Under the pieces are notes generated by a model. That model was given only the letters and a program-made list of their open reading frames with translations, ran no database searches and was not told the origin of the DNA. Both the position numbers and the translations under genes were made by a program. Source: Dehalococcoidia bacterium (GTDB lineage Bacteria > Chloroflexota > Dehalococcoidia > Lucifugimonadales > Australimonadaceae). From it: a stretch of DNA of 64,000 nt. The stretch lies in contig JAKUPZ010000004.1 of NCBI GenBank assembly GCA_022449765.1, positions 52,851-116,850 of the forward strand. Direction: 5' to 3'. Shown here piece by piece: positions 34,230 through 42,550 of this stretch. Every line of letters starts with the position of its first letter. Within the stretch, counting starts at the first letter, position 1.

Positions 34230-35468
34230 TTGAAAGTCTACATAACTGGAATAGGGATGGTCACACCCCTAGGTCTAGATACAAAATCTTCATGGAATGC
34301 ATTATTAAAAGGCAAATCTGGCATTAAAACTATTAGCGCCTTTGACCACGAAGGATTTGAGACAACAATAGCTGGTGAAATTCCGAGTTTCGATCCCACT
34401 GTCTATGTTGATAGAAAACAAGCAAGGCGACTAGATAGATTTGCTCAATTTGCCGTTGCTGCAACCGCACAAGCGTTACAGCAGGCCGAGTTGGATTTAA
34501 CAGATCCTGATGTTGACGCAACTAGGGTTGCGTCTGTTATCGGCAGTGGAATCGGAGGAATCATAACCATGTCAGAACAATGGTCGGTCTTAAACGAAAA
34601 GGGCCCATCACGTGTAAATCCATTCCTTGTGCCGATGATGTTAGGTGACATGGCTTCCGGCCAAGTGTCTATTCTTTTTGGCGCCAAGGGACCCAATTAC
34701 TGTACTGTGACAGCATGCTCAAGTGGAGCAGATGCAATAGGTATCGCAGCTAAAATGATACTAAACGGTGAAATAGATATTGCTATAGCGGGAGGAACGG
34801 AAGCCCCTATTTGCCCGATTGCAGTTTCTGGTTTCAACGCATGTATGGCTTTATCTAAAAATAATGATGAACCTGAAAAAGCAAGCCGCCCTTTCGACAG
34901 TGGAAGAGATGGCTTTGTTATGGGGGAAGGCTCGGGAGTACTTATCTTAGAAAGTGAAAAGAGTGTAATCAATCGTTCAGTTAATCCGATAGTCGAGCTA
35001 GCAGGCTACGGGGCATCATCGGATGCATTTCATGTCACCCAACCCGCAGAGGGAGGAGAAGGCGCAGCTAGGGCAATGCAAATAGCATTTGATGCCGCAT
35101 GTATGTCGCCTTCAGATATCAGTTATATCAATGCTCATGGCACGAGCACACCAATGAATGACAGGCTTGAAACTCAAGCAATGAAAGCGGCTTTTGGAGA
35201 CGAAGCTTATAAAGTAAAAATAAGCTCCACTAAATCAATGACAGGGCATTTATTAGGAGCAGCTGGCGGGGTTGAAGCGGCAATTGCTGCTTTAACAGTT
35301 TCAGAAAGTGCTATTCCACCGACAATCAATCTAGAGAACGTCGATCCGGACTGCGATCTAGACTACACTCCTCACCATAGCCAAAAAGGCGTAGTAAAAG
35401 CTGCAATGAGCAATAATTTAGGCTTTGGTGGTCACAACGCGTCTTTGATTTTCAGGAAAATTGACTGA
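34230..35468 (+). CDS. fabF: Beta-ketoacyl-ACP synthase II
   Basis: A 412-residue KAS II elongating fatty acids. The catalytic Cys is C163 (VTACSSGADAIG), and the two histidines are H303 (NAHGTSTPMND) and H340 (SMTGHLLGAAGG). It starts with TTG, with AAGGAG 6 bases upstream. Length and motifs are standard for FabF. No acyl carrier protein or other fab gene is adjacent. recJ follows after 5 bases, so the two are cotranscribed. Confidence 0.95.
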   Translation: MKVYITGIGMVTPLGLDTKSSWNALLKGKSGIKTISAFDHEGFETTIAGEIPSFDPTVYVDRKQARRLDRFAQFAVAATAQALQQAELDLTDPDVDATRVASVIGSGIGGIITMSEQWSVLNEKGPSRVNPFLVPMMLGDMASGQVSILFGAKGPNYCTVTACSSGADAIGIAAKMILNGEIDIAIAGGTEAPICPIAVSGFNACMALSKNNDEPEKASRPFDSGRDGFVMGEGSGVLILESEKSVINRSVNPIVELAGYGASSDAFHVTQPAEGGEGAARAMQIAFDAACMSPSDISYINAHGTSTPMNDRLETQAMKAAFGDEAYKVKISSTKSMTGHLLGAAGGVEAAIAALTVSESAIPPTINLENVDPDCDLDYTPHHSQKGVVKAAMSNNLGFGGHNASLIFRKID

Positions 35469-35473
35469 CTCAA

Positions 35474-37186
35474 GTGACAAACGACAATAATTATTTCATT
35501 GGACAATTAAAAAGATGGCGTATTGCGGATAAGCTTGACTACCCGAACTTAGGAAATTATCCCCCTATAGTTACGCATCTTTTACGACAAAGAGGGATTC
35601 AAGATGATTCTGAGGCAGACGAATTCCTTTCAGTCTCTGAGACTTTATTTGAAAATCCCTTCACTCTCCCCGATATTGAAATAGCAGTAAATAGGTTACA
35701 TAACGCCCAGCTCGCAGATGAAACAGTGGCCGTCTATGGTGATTTTGATGCTGATGGAGTAACAGGTACTGCTCTCCTAATAAAAGCCTTGGGGAAATTC
35801 AAGCTCAATGCGTTAAGTTATATTCCCCACCGGGTAGATGAAGGGCACGGGCTTAACAATAGCGCCATCGATATACTTTCAAAAAAGGGAGTCAAATTAA
35901 TCATAACCGTTGACTGTGGTGTTACGAACATTAATGAAATTAGCTATGCCAAATCATTAGGTATCGACACAATAGTTACGGACCATCATTTAACCGCAGA
36001 GAACCTCCCGGAAGCAATCGCGATTATTAATCCTCACGCCGAAAATTCAAGATACCGCTACGATCACCTGACTGGAGTAGGCATGACATTAAAATTGTCC
36101 CAGGCCTTACTCCAACCTATCTACCCCGAATCTTGGAGTGAAGGCTTAATAGAGTTAGGTGCAATAGGAACAATCACTGATATGGCACCTTTAAGCCGAG
36201 AGAATCGCTATATCGTCGATAGAGGAATTAAAGATCTTCAGAAGACTAAATCCCTAGGGCTCAAAACCTTACTCGAATCTACAAAAACGCCCCTGAACAC
36301 TGTAAATGCACAAACTATAGGATTCACCATAGGGCCACGAATAAATGCAGCAGGTAGATTAGATCATGCTGATACTGCATTAGAGTTAATGCTTACAGAA
36401 AATTCTGATCGTGCCCAAGAATTAGTACAAGAACTAGATTCCTATAACCTAGAACGACGCACTCTTACGGAGCGCACCTTACAGGAAAGCTTGTCTCATA
36501 TCCCCGCTCAAATCCCTCCCCTTCTCCTCATAGGTCAAGAAGGTTTTAATCCTGGAGTTATTGGATTAGTAGCAGGTAGAATTTCCGAGCAATTCGGAGT
36601 GCCTGCCGCAGTCTTCGCTGTAGAGAATGGCTTGATTATGGGAAGCTGTAGAAGCGCAAATGGGTTTCATTGGTCTGACGCTTTGACAAAATGCGACGAC
36701 CTTTTGATTAAGTACGGCGGTCATGCACAAGCCGCAGGCTTCTCTTGCTTTCCCTCTAATCTAGATGAGTTGACGAATAGGCTACAAAGCGTCGCATCTG
36801 AGCAAATGGAGGAAACCTCTGCTATATCAGAAAGTGTTATTGAAGCTGAGATACAGCCTGAAAATTTGATGGGGAAAACTTTTGAGCATTTATCGATGTT
36901 TGAACCTCACGGCATTGGGAACCCATCGCCAGTATTTCTTGCACGCAAAGTAGAAGTTTTAAAAATGACAAAAATTGGAAAAGGTGGTGCTCATTTCAAG
37001 TTATCGGTAAGAACTGCAGGGGTCAATTGGGACGCTATTGCTTTTAAACAAGAATGGATCGAAGGCACTAAATTCATTGATTTAGTGTATTCAATAGAAC
37101 TTGATCAATGGCAAGGCAAAAATCAGCTCCGTTTAGGCATAAAAGATTACGCACCGAGCTTACAGGCTAAGCTCAATCTTAGTTAA
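35474..37186 (+). CDS. recJ: Single-stranded-DNA exonuclease RecJ
   Basis: A 570-residue DHH-family 5'-3' exonuclease. The DHH phosphoesterase motifs are visible: YGDFDADGVTGTALL (motif I), LIITVDCGVTN, VTDHHLTAENLPEA, and the DHHA1-type GRISEQFGVPAAVF and GGHAQAAGFSC. The C-terminal OB domain (HGIGNPSPVFLARKVEV) is present. It starts with GTG 5 bases after the fabF stop. RecJ acts in recombinational and mismatch repair. Confidence 0.94.
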   Translation: MTNDNNYFIGQLKRWRIADKLDYPNLGNYPPIVTHLLRQRGIQDDSEADEFLSVSETLFENPFTLPDIEIAVNRLHNAQLADETVAVYGDFDADGVTGTALLIKALGKFKLNALSYIPHRVDEGHGLNNSAIDILSKKGVKLIITVDCGVTNINEISYAKSLGIDTIVTDHHLTAENLPEAIAIINPHAENSRYRYDHLTGVGMTLKLSQALLQPIYPESWSEGLIELGAIGTITDMAPLSRENRYIVDRGIKDLQKTKSLGLKTLLESTKTPLNTVNAQTIGFTIGPRINAAGRLDHADTALELMLTENSDRAQELVQELDSYNLERRTLTERTLQESLSHIPAQIPPLLLIGQEGFNPGVIGLVAGRISEQFGVPAAVFAVENGLIMGSCRSANGFHWSDALTKCDDLLIKYGGHAQAAGFSCFPSNLDELTNRLQSVASEQMEETSAISESVIEAEIQPENLMGKTFEHLSMFEPHGIGNPSPVFLARKVEVLKMTKIGKGGAHFKLSVRTAGVNWDAIAFKQEWIEGTKFIDLVYSIELDQWQGKNQLRLGIKDYAPSLQAKLNLS

Positions 37187-37231
37187 ATCGCTGAAAAACA
37201 GCCAAGATTAAAGATATTTTCACAGATCATG

Positions 37232-38494
37232 CTACGGCTTATCCACACCGGCATTAAAAAATGGAATATGCTCATATCTCCCCCCAAGAACTATTTCTGC
37301 AGGGGCTCCTAGCCAGTTCTCTAGTACGGACGAGTAAACTTGACGAAAATCTGTTGTAAATTTCAAATTATTCTTGTATATGTCGGTAAGGCTTGATCTT
37401 TCTCCATATAACCCGCCCTTAATTGGAGTACCAACTAAAAACATTGGGCCTGCAGAACCATGATCTGTTCCGCCGCTAGCATTCGCCTTCACCCGGCGCC
37501 CAAATTCAGACCAGGTCATAATTACAACATTCTTGTCCCTGCCATGCGCTTTTATGTCCTTGTAAAAAGCAGCTATCGAATCTGCAGTGTCTTTCAACAA
37601 AGCCTCTTGCCTTGGGATTTGTGACGCGTGGGTATCAAACCCTCCGATTTGAACATGCCCTACCCTAAGCCCAAGGTCAGCATCAATAGCTTCAGCAACG
37701 AATTTGAGTGATTGGGCCAGCTTGGAGCTTCCATATTCGACCGCAGGGATATATCTCTTATGAGCCTTTTGGATTGCAGTTGAGCTTTTCACCGCGGCAT
37801 CTAAGGTGTTATCCAATAATGCACTAAATCCAGAAATATCCTTAGCAGAAGCGTATATATCTAAGAGCGCATCAGTACGGGCCTCTAAGTTACTTCTACT
37901 TCTCGGATCAGCTTTTAGCATATATGCGGCCGGCGTTTTTGCCATTGGAACTGTGACTTTTGATGAAGCTAATGCCCTTGGCATTTTAGAGGCAACAACT
38001 AATGAATTAAGCTCTGCTTGTTCTGCAGCAATTCCCTCAAGGTATCGTCCCAACCATCCATCTGGTGAACGTGTACTTTCATATTGTCCAGTTTCCCAGA
38101 TATCCATAGATTCAAAATGTGAGAAGTTTTGTTTTGGATACCCAACACCCTCTACCGCAGCTAATACCCCGTCATCCCACAATTCTTTAAATGCATTCAA
38201 TATAGGATGAAAGCCAACTTGACCATCAATAGGTAAAACATCATTTTGTGGTATGGCTAGCAAATCACGGTGTTCATAATAAGCTGGGTCATTAGCAGGA
38301 ACTATAGTGTTTAGGCCGTCGTTCCCACCTTTCATTTGAACGATTACCAGTGTACGTTCACCCATGGGAGCAACAGAAAAGGGTTGTTCGTGTACTGCTG
38401 CAGCAACTGCTCTACTAAAAACGGCAGGCATTATGGTCGCAGCCGGGACCACTGCAATACTTCCTTTAAGGAACTGTCTTCTGCTAATCAACAT
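37232..38494 (-). CDS. DUF1501 family Tat-exported protein
   Basis: A 420-residue DUF1501 protein (sulfatase/alkaline-phosphatase-like fold). A Tat signal leads: RRQFLKGSIAVVPAATIMPA (R5-R6). TLVIVQMKGGNDGLNTIVP, NFSHFESMDIWETG, and TWSEFGRRVKANASGGTDHG are family-typical. It follows the DUF1800 gene by 9 bases; these two families are usually neighbours in bacteria and are thought to act together outside the cytoplasm. Their substrate is unknown. Confidence 0.9.
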   Translation of the reverse strand: MLISRRQFLKGSIAVVPAATIMPAVFSRAVAAAVHEQPFSVAPMGERTLVIVQMKGGNDGLNTIVPANDPAYYEHRDLLAIPQNDVLPIDGQVGFHPILNAFKELWDDGVLAAVEGVGYPKQNFSHFESMDIWETGQYESTRSPDGWLGRYLEGIAAEQAELNSLVVASKMPRALASSKVTVPMAKTPAAYMLKADPRSRSNLEARTDALLDIYASAKDISGFSALLDNTLDAAVKSSTAIQKAHKRYIPAVEYGSSKLAQSLKFVAEAIDADLGLRVGHVQIGGFDTHASQIPRQEALLKDTADSIAAFYKDIKAHGRDKNVVIMTWSEFGRRVKANASGGTDHGSAGPMFLVGTPIKGGLYGERSSLTDIYKNNLKFTTDFRQVYSSVLENWLGAPAEIVLGGRYEHIPFFNAGVDKP

Positions 38495-38503
38495 AATTAT
38501 TCC

Positions 38504-40318
38504 TCATGAAAGCTGAAAATCCGGCGACGAAATCATTAAATAAACGAGTGTCTTTATTTTCTCTTCAAGCGAACGCTTCTGATTAGGGAATTTGGTAGTA
38601 CTCGCAAGGTTTTCAAAAAGTGAAACATAGAAACGTCGTTCTTTCTCTTGCATTCGACCTCCGAAGAGGAGTTGATCAAAGCTACCGACTATCGCAGAGC
38701 CAGCCTGTATTTGCGGATTATCCAAAAGAGAAACAGGGTTAAAGTCTATCCGCGATTTATTCTTAGTCGTAACAATCTCATTTGCTGCATTAATTCTTGC
38801 CATAAGCGTCTGACTGTTAAGCCACGATGTACCTCCGTCCCAACCGGCTACGTCAGGGGGATGGAAAAGCTCTTGCCCCATGCTAGTAACATCACCGTTC
38901 AAAGTCTGAAAATTTGTTTCTATTTCCAAGACTCGGACGATACCAGCAACGTACTCTGCAGGCGATTTCACTAATGCACCAACAGCTTTATCACCATAAA
39001 ATTCTGGGGACTCAAATATTGCACGTAAAACAGGCTTAATATTGGTATTATTCTTACGGAAAATTTCGGCAAGCCTGGATATTACCTCCGGCTCAGGAGA
39101 TTCGTATGCAAAATACTGCCATAACCGCTTCGAGATATATTCAGCTGCAATAGGTTGTTGCATAATTATGTCTACAACATCATCACCATCAAAATCTCCA
39201 GTCTGTCCAAGAAAAGTTTTCTGTCCATAATCATGCTGTTTTGAATTGAACCGAAATAGAGTTTTCTTTTTCAATTCCCATCCAGTGAACGATCTCGCAG
39301 ATTCGCGAACATCTTCTTCCGTGTATTGATCGAGGCCTAATGTGAATAATTCCATTAGCTCTCGTGAGTAATTTTCATTAGGTGCTTTCTTTTTGTTTGA
39401 CCTACTATCTAGGTAAATCATCATTGCAGGATCACGAGAAACTGCTTTAAGAAGCTGATCGTATCTTCCAGTCGCATTATCACGAAACAAATTGTTCTGC
39501 TGTATTGTCTGGGGACCATCTCCCGTAATTTTGTCTGAACTAGTTAAGATCCCATGCCAAAACAATGTCATTTTTTCTTGCAATGGCCTAGATGAATAAG
39601 CCATATTCATAAGCCACCACCGCTGCTTGTGCGATAAAGAATCATTCAAATTAAATGTCTGCTTTGACAGGCGTTCTTCTAAAGCACTGTTATCTCGATT
39701 TTCGTAATTTAAAAAATGATCTATCGTACCTTGAAGCCCAAGTTTGTTATAGGTATCAAGCTCAGCTTTAGTCGCACCAAAGCCGGCACGCCATGCAAGG
39801 TGTTTTATTTTTTGCTCTTCGGAATTCAACTTTACAGACGGCCGAAATACATTCTGTGGAGGCGGCACTGGCGTAGGTGACGGTGTCGGTGACGGTGACG
39901 GTGTCGGTGACGGCGTTGCTGTAGGAGCTGGTGTTGCGGTAGGTGCAGGAGTTGCCGTTGGGCTTGGCCTAGGAGTAGGTGTCGCAGTGGGCACGGGTAC
40001 AGAAGTTGGAGTTGCAGTTGGCATTGGCGTAGCGGTAGGAGTCGCAGTTGGCGACAGTACGGACGAGCCCTGAGGTAATGGCGTAACTGCGGAAGAATCG
40101 AATGGAGTGGGAGTTGGAAACATTTCAGCAGTAGTTGCTGAAGGTACTTCAGGCCCAGCTTCTAACTGCTGGCAGGCAGCAAGGAACGCAGGAAGGGCAG
40201 TAGCTGCTAACCCAAGCCCTGCTGCCCTAAACAGAAATTGGCGACGATTTATTCCAAGATCCGCGATCTTATCTTGATCTGATTCTTCTTCGCCAATATG
40301 CCCGTCAGTTGGAATCAT
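38504..40318 (-). CDS. DUF1800 family Tat lipoprotein with Pro/Thr-rich linker
   Basis: A 604-residue protein. The N-terminus has twin arginines (R25-R26 in NRRQFLFRAAG) and a lipobox FLAAC (C49), so it is predicted to be a Tat-exported lipoprotein. A long Pro/Thr/Ala/Ser linker follows (about residues 68-154), encoded by short DNA repeats. The DUF1800 domain (about 165-600) shows RAGFGATKAELD, MTLFWHGILTSSDK, NENYSRELMELFTLG and ARSFTGWELKK. The linker probably holds the domain away from the membrane. Cotranscribed with the DUF1501 gene. Confidence 0.9.
   Translation of the reverse strand: MIPTDGHIGEEESDQDKIADLGINRRQFLFRAAGLGLAATALPAFLAACQQLEAGPEVPSATTAEMFPTPTPFDSSAVTPLPQGSSVLSPTATPTATPMPTATPTSVPVPTATPTPRPSPTATPAPTATPAPTATPSPTPSPSPTPSPTPVPPPQNVFRPSVKLNSEEQKIKHLAWRAGFGATKAELDTYNKLGLQGTIDHFLNYENRDNSALEERLSKQTFNLNDSLSHKQRWWLMNMAYSSRPLQEKMTLFWHGILTSSDKITGDGPQTIQQNNLFRDNATGRYDQLLKAVSRDPAMMIYLDSRSNKKKAPNENYSRELMELFTLGLDQYTEEDVRESARSFTGWELKKKTLFRFNSKQHDYGQKTFLGQTGDFDGDDVVDIIMQQPIAAEYISKRLWQYFAYESPEPEVISRLAEIFRKNNTNIKPVLRAIFESPEFYGDKAVGALVKSPAEYVAGIVRVLEIETNFQTLNGDVTSMGQELFHPPDVAGWDGGTSWLNSQTLMARINAANEIVTTKNKSRIDFNPVSLLDNPQIQAGSAIVGSFDQLLFGGRMQEKERRFYVSLFENLASTTKFPNQKRSLEEKIKTLVYLMISSPDFQLS
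39876..39913. repeat. Hexamer tandem repeat in the linker of the DUF1800 gene
   Basis: About six copies of a 6-base unit (GGTGAC or GGTGTC) in a row, within a wider imperfectly repetitive tract from about 39856 to 40060. It encodes the Pro/Ser/Thr linker and may vary in length between strains through slippage in units of two residues. Confidence 0.85.
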
Positions 40319-40346
40319 TTCTCACATTACCACTAAATATAGGTAA

Positions 40347-40375
40347 ATTATATGAATTTTCATTAACGATGAAAA
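40347..40375 (-). promoter_or_regulatory. Candidate promoter of the DUF1800-DUF1501 operon
   Basis: On the minus strand TTTTCA (40370-40375), a 17-base spacer and a perfect TATAAT (40347-40352). The start site would lie about 20 bases before the ATG at 40318. Confidence 0.5.
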
Positions 40376-40420
40376 GGCACTAAATTTCGATTGTCTTACA
40401 ATTTAATTACATTCTCCTAA

Positions 40421-40442
40421 GCAATATATGAGCCTATATTGC
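40421..40442. repeat. Inverted repeat upstream of the xer-type recombinase gene
   Basis: GCAATATA (40421-40428) and TATATTGC (40435-40442) form a perfect 8-base-pair inverted repeat with a 6-base loop, ending 17 bases before the TTG start. It could be an operator or a leader hairpin. Confidence 0.6.
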
Positions 40443-40459
40443 AAGAGTAGATTGATGAA

Positions 40460-41410
40460 TTGGATGTAATAATTGAAAAAATGTTCTTAGATCCACAAAT
40501 TCAAATTTTTATAAATCATCTCCGGGCGGAGCGCGGGCTATCGGCAAACACAATAGATGCATATAGCAACGACCTGAACCAACTATCATCACTGTTACTC
40601 GCGTCCACAAAGGCGAAGGAGATAAGTTGGAGCAAAGTCAACGAGCCTACTTTAGAAACTGTCATAATCGAACTAAAAAATGCCTATTATTCCGATACCA
40701 GTATTGCTCGGAAATTAGCTTCCTTAAAATCTTTTTTTCGGTTTTTACATGAAGAGAATATCGTTCACTCAAATCCTGCTGAAAAACTAAAAGTTAGAAG
40801 GCCCACTAGAACTCTTCCTAATTCTCTTTCTGAGCAAGATGTCGTACGAATTTTAAATGCTTCAAGCAAACGATCAGGACTGGAGGGGTATAGAGATAGA
40901 GCTATGTTTGAGGTAACTTACGCTGCGGGATTAAGGGTTTCCGAAGTGGTAGGGCCCCAAGGCTTGCAGCAATCATCGTTGAATTTGGACGATGGATGGA
41001 TAAGAGTAACAGGTAAGGGGTCAAAGGAGCGGCTCGCGCCTGTTTATCCAGGTATCATTGAGTTATTACGCTTTTATCTTAACGACATACGTCCAAATTT
41101 ACTTGCGCGGTCGAAAAAATCCAGGAGACTAACCTCTGCACTATTTGTTAATTCGCAGGGCTCTTCTATGACCCGGCAAGGGTATTGGCTAATTCTCAAA
41201 AAAACAGCGGCAAGAGAAGGCTTAGAAGGGAAAATATCACCTCATACCTTCCGGCATAGTTTCGCCACACACTTACTAAATGGAGGCGCTTCTCTAAGGC
41301 ATGTCCAGAATCTGTTGGGACATGCTAATATCTCGACTACTCAAATTTATACACACTTAACAGATAGCCAAGTTCGGGAAGCATTTAATAAAGCTCACCC
41401 AAGAGCATAG
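40460..41410 (+). CDS. xer: Tyrosine recombinase XerC/XerD
   Basis: A 316-residue tyrosine recombinase. The SAM-like N-terminal domain (FINHLRAERGLSANTIDAYS) precedes the catalytic domain with the full set R159, K186, H262, R265, H288 and Y297 (GLRVSE, GKGSKER, HTFRHSFATH, LLGHANIS, IYTHL). XerC/D resolve chromosome dimers at dif. XerC and XerD cannot be told apart here. The start is a TTG; an ATG seven codons later (40481) is an alternative. Surrounding core genes argue against a mobile integrase. Confidence 0.88.
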   Translation: MDVIIEKMFLDPQIQIFINHLRAERGLSANTIDAYSNDLNQLSSLLLASTKAKEISWSKVNEPTLETVIIELKNAYYSDTSIARKLASLKSFFRFLHEENIVHSNPAEKLKVRRPTRTLPNSLSEQDVVRILNASSKRSGLEGYRDRAMFEVTYAAGLRVSEVVGPQGLQQSSLNLDDGWIRVTGKGSKERLAPVYPGIIELLRFYLNDIRPNLLARSKKSRRLTSALFVNSQGSSMTRQGYWLILKKTAAREGLEGKISPHTFRHSFATHLLNGGASLRHVQNLLGHANISTTQIYTHLTDSQVREAFNKAHPRA

Positions 41411-41445
41411 TCCGATAAAACATCGGCCTACAATAGGAGGAAACA

Positions 41446-42138
41446 ATGCCTACCATCACAATTACAGGACCTATTGGTAGCGGAGCGCTTGAGGTAGGCG
41501 CAATGCTTTCTGATGAGCTAGGCATTGAATATATAGATAGGCTGATTTTATCTTCTATCGCTGAGAAAATCGGCTTTTCTGTAACTGATATTGAAAATAG
41601 AACCGAACGGGCACAGTCATTTTCAGAAAAAATCGCAGCTTTTGCGCAGTCCGCGCTTGAGCGCTCAGCCTTGGCTGGAGGCGGCTCTGATCCTTATTTC
41701 GGTAGTGGGCTAGATGCCCTTCTTATAAGAGAGTATAAAGATTTTCCTCAGCAATCCACCGGAGACAATAATCCCTTAAGTGACTCGAATCTGATGGAAG
41801 TAACTTCAGGTGTTATAAACGAACTCGCATCTAGCAATAATGTAATCATTGCAGGGAGAGGGGCAAATATCATTTTAGGCGAACGGCCTAATACGTATCA
41901 TTTTGGACTTGCTTCGTCTCATAAATTGAGACTAAGCAGAATTATGCAGCGATTCAGCGTAAATGAGATAGAAGCAGAACGAAATCTTTTAGAAAATGAC
42001 CAAGCGCGAATCGCTTATTTTAAAAGATTTTTTGCTGTCGATCCCAATGACCCACTCTATTACCATCAAATCTTTAATACAGATATGCTCAGTCTAAATC
42101 AAGTAACACAATCAATCGTGTCTTTAATTAAATCATAG
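41446..42138 (+). CDS. Cytidylate kinase-like family protein
   Basis: A 230-residue P-loop-type protein of the cytidylate kinase-like family (PF13189). The N-terminal TITGPIGSGALEVGAML stands where the P-loop lies but lacks the usual GK[ST]. VIIAGRGANIILGERPNTYHF and DPLYYHQIFNTD match family stretches. AGGAGG lies 5 bases before the ATG. The substrate may not be CMP. It sits 35 bases after the recombinase gene and 17 before the small membrane protein, so these may be one operon with uvrC. Confidence 0.8.
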   Translation: MPTITITGPIGSGALEVGAMLSDELGIEYIDRLILSSIAEKIGFSVTDIENRTERAQSFSEKIAAFAQSALERSALAGGGSDPYFGSGLDALLIREYKDFPQQSTGDNNPLSDSNLMEVTSGVINELASSNNVIIAGRGANIILGERPNTYHFGLASSHKLRLSRIMQRFSVNEIEAERNLLENDQARIAYFKRFFAVDPNDPLYYHQIFNTDMLSLNQVTQSIVSLIKS

Positions 42139-42155
42139 GGTAGAATGAGGATAGT

Positions 42156-42512
42156 ATGGCAGGAAAAACTTCTAAAAACAGAGCAGCCACTGCTCAAGCT
42201 AAGGCAAAAGAACGTGCACGAAAGAAGGCCCGCGGGACGGGAACATCTATTGCAAAATCAGCTTATATTGCTCCGTCAACTAATGAGGAATCTACTTCAG
42301 ATTCGAATGCAATTGAGCAATTGACGGATTCGCCATCCCCTGTATCCTCAAAAGCTCCTCCCGTCACTTATAACCGCCAAACCAGGCAAGCCACTGCAAT
42401 TACTGTCGCAGCAGGTGGTTTAAAAAGAGAACTCGCTCTCATTGCGAGTATGGCAGTATTGGTATCTGCCCTTCTAGTCGTACTCAAGCTTTACACGGAT
42501 CTCGGAATTTGA
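42156..42512 (+). CDS. Small basic protein with one C-terminal membrane segment
   Basis: A 118-residue protein that I cannot assign. The first 30 residues are strongly basic (KNRAATAQAKAKERARKKAR). A Ser/Pro/Thr-rich stretch follows, and residues about 90-113 (LALIASMAVLVSALLVVLKL) form a single membrane helix near the C-terminus. This layout suggests a tail-anchored protein with a nucleic-acid- or ribosome-facing basic arm. GAGG precedes the ATG. It lies between the cytidylate kinase-like gene and uvrC. Confidence 0.65.
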   Translation: MAGKTSKNRAATAQAKAKERARKKARGTGTSIAKSAYIAPSTNEESTSDSNAIEQLTDSPSPVSSKAPPVTYNRQTRQATAITVAAGGLKRELALIASMAVLVSALLVVLKLYTDLGI

Positions 42513-42550
42513 AATTTCAAGAATAAAAGCAATTTAAGTTTTCAATAATT

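Noticed and set aside
39876..40060. Repeats considered as a CRISPR array or other repeat locus
   Set aside because: Units are 6 bases long with no unique spacers and lie in frame in a Pro/Thr linker of the DUF1800 protein.
40460..41410. Tyrosine recombinase considered as a phage or island integrase
   Set aside because: Length and motifs fit Xer, neighbours are core or ordinary genes, and no attachment-site duplication, tRNA or phage gene is nearby.
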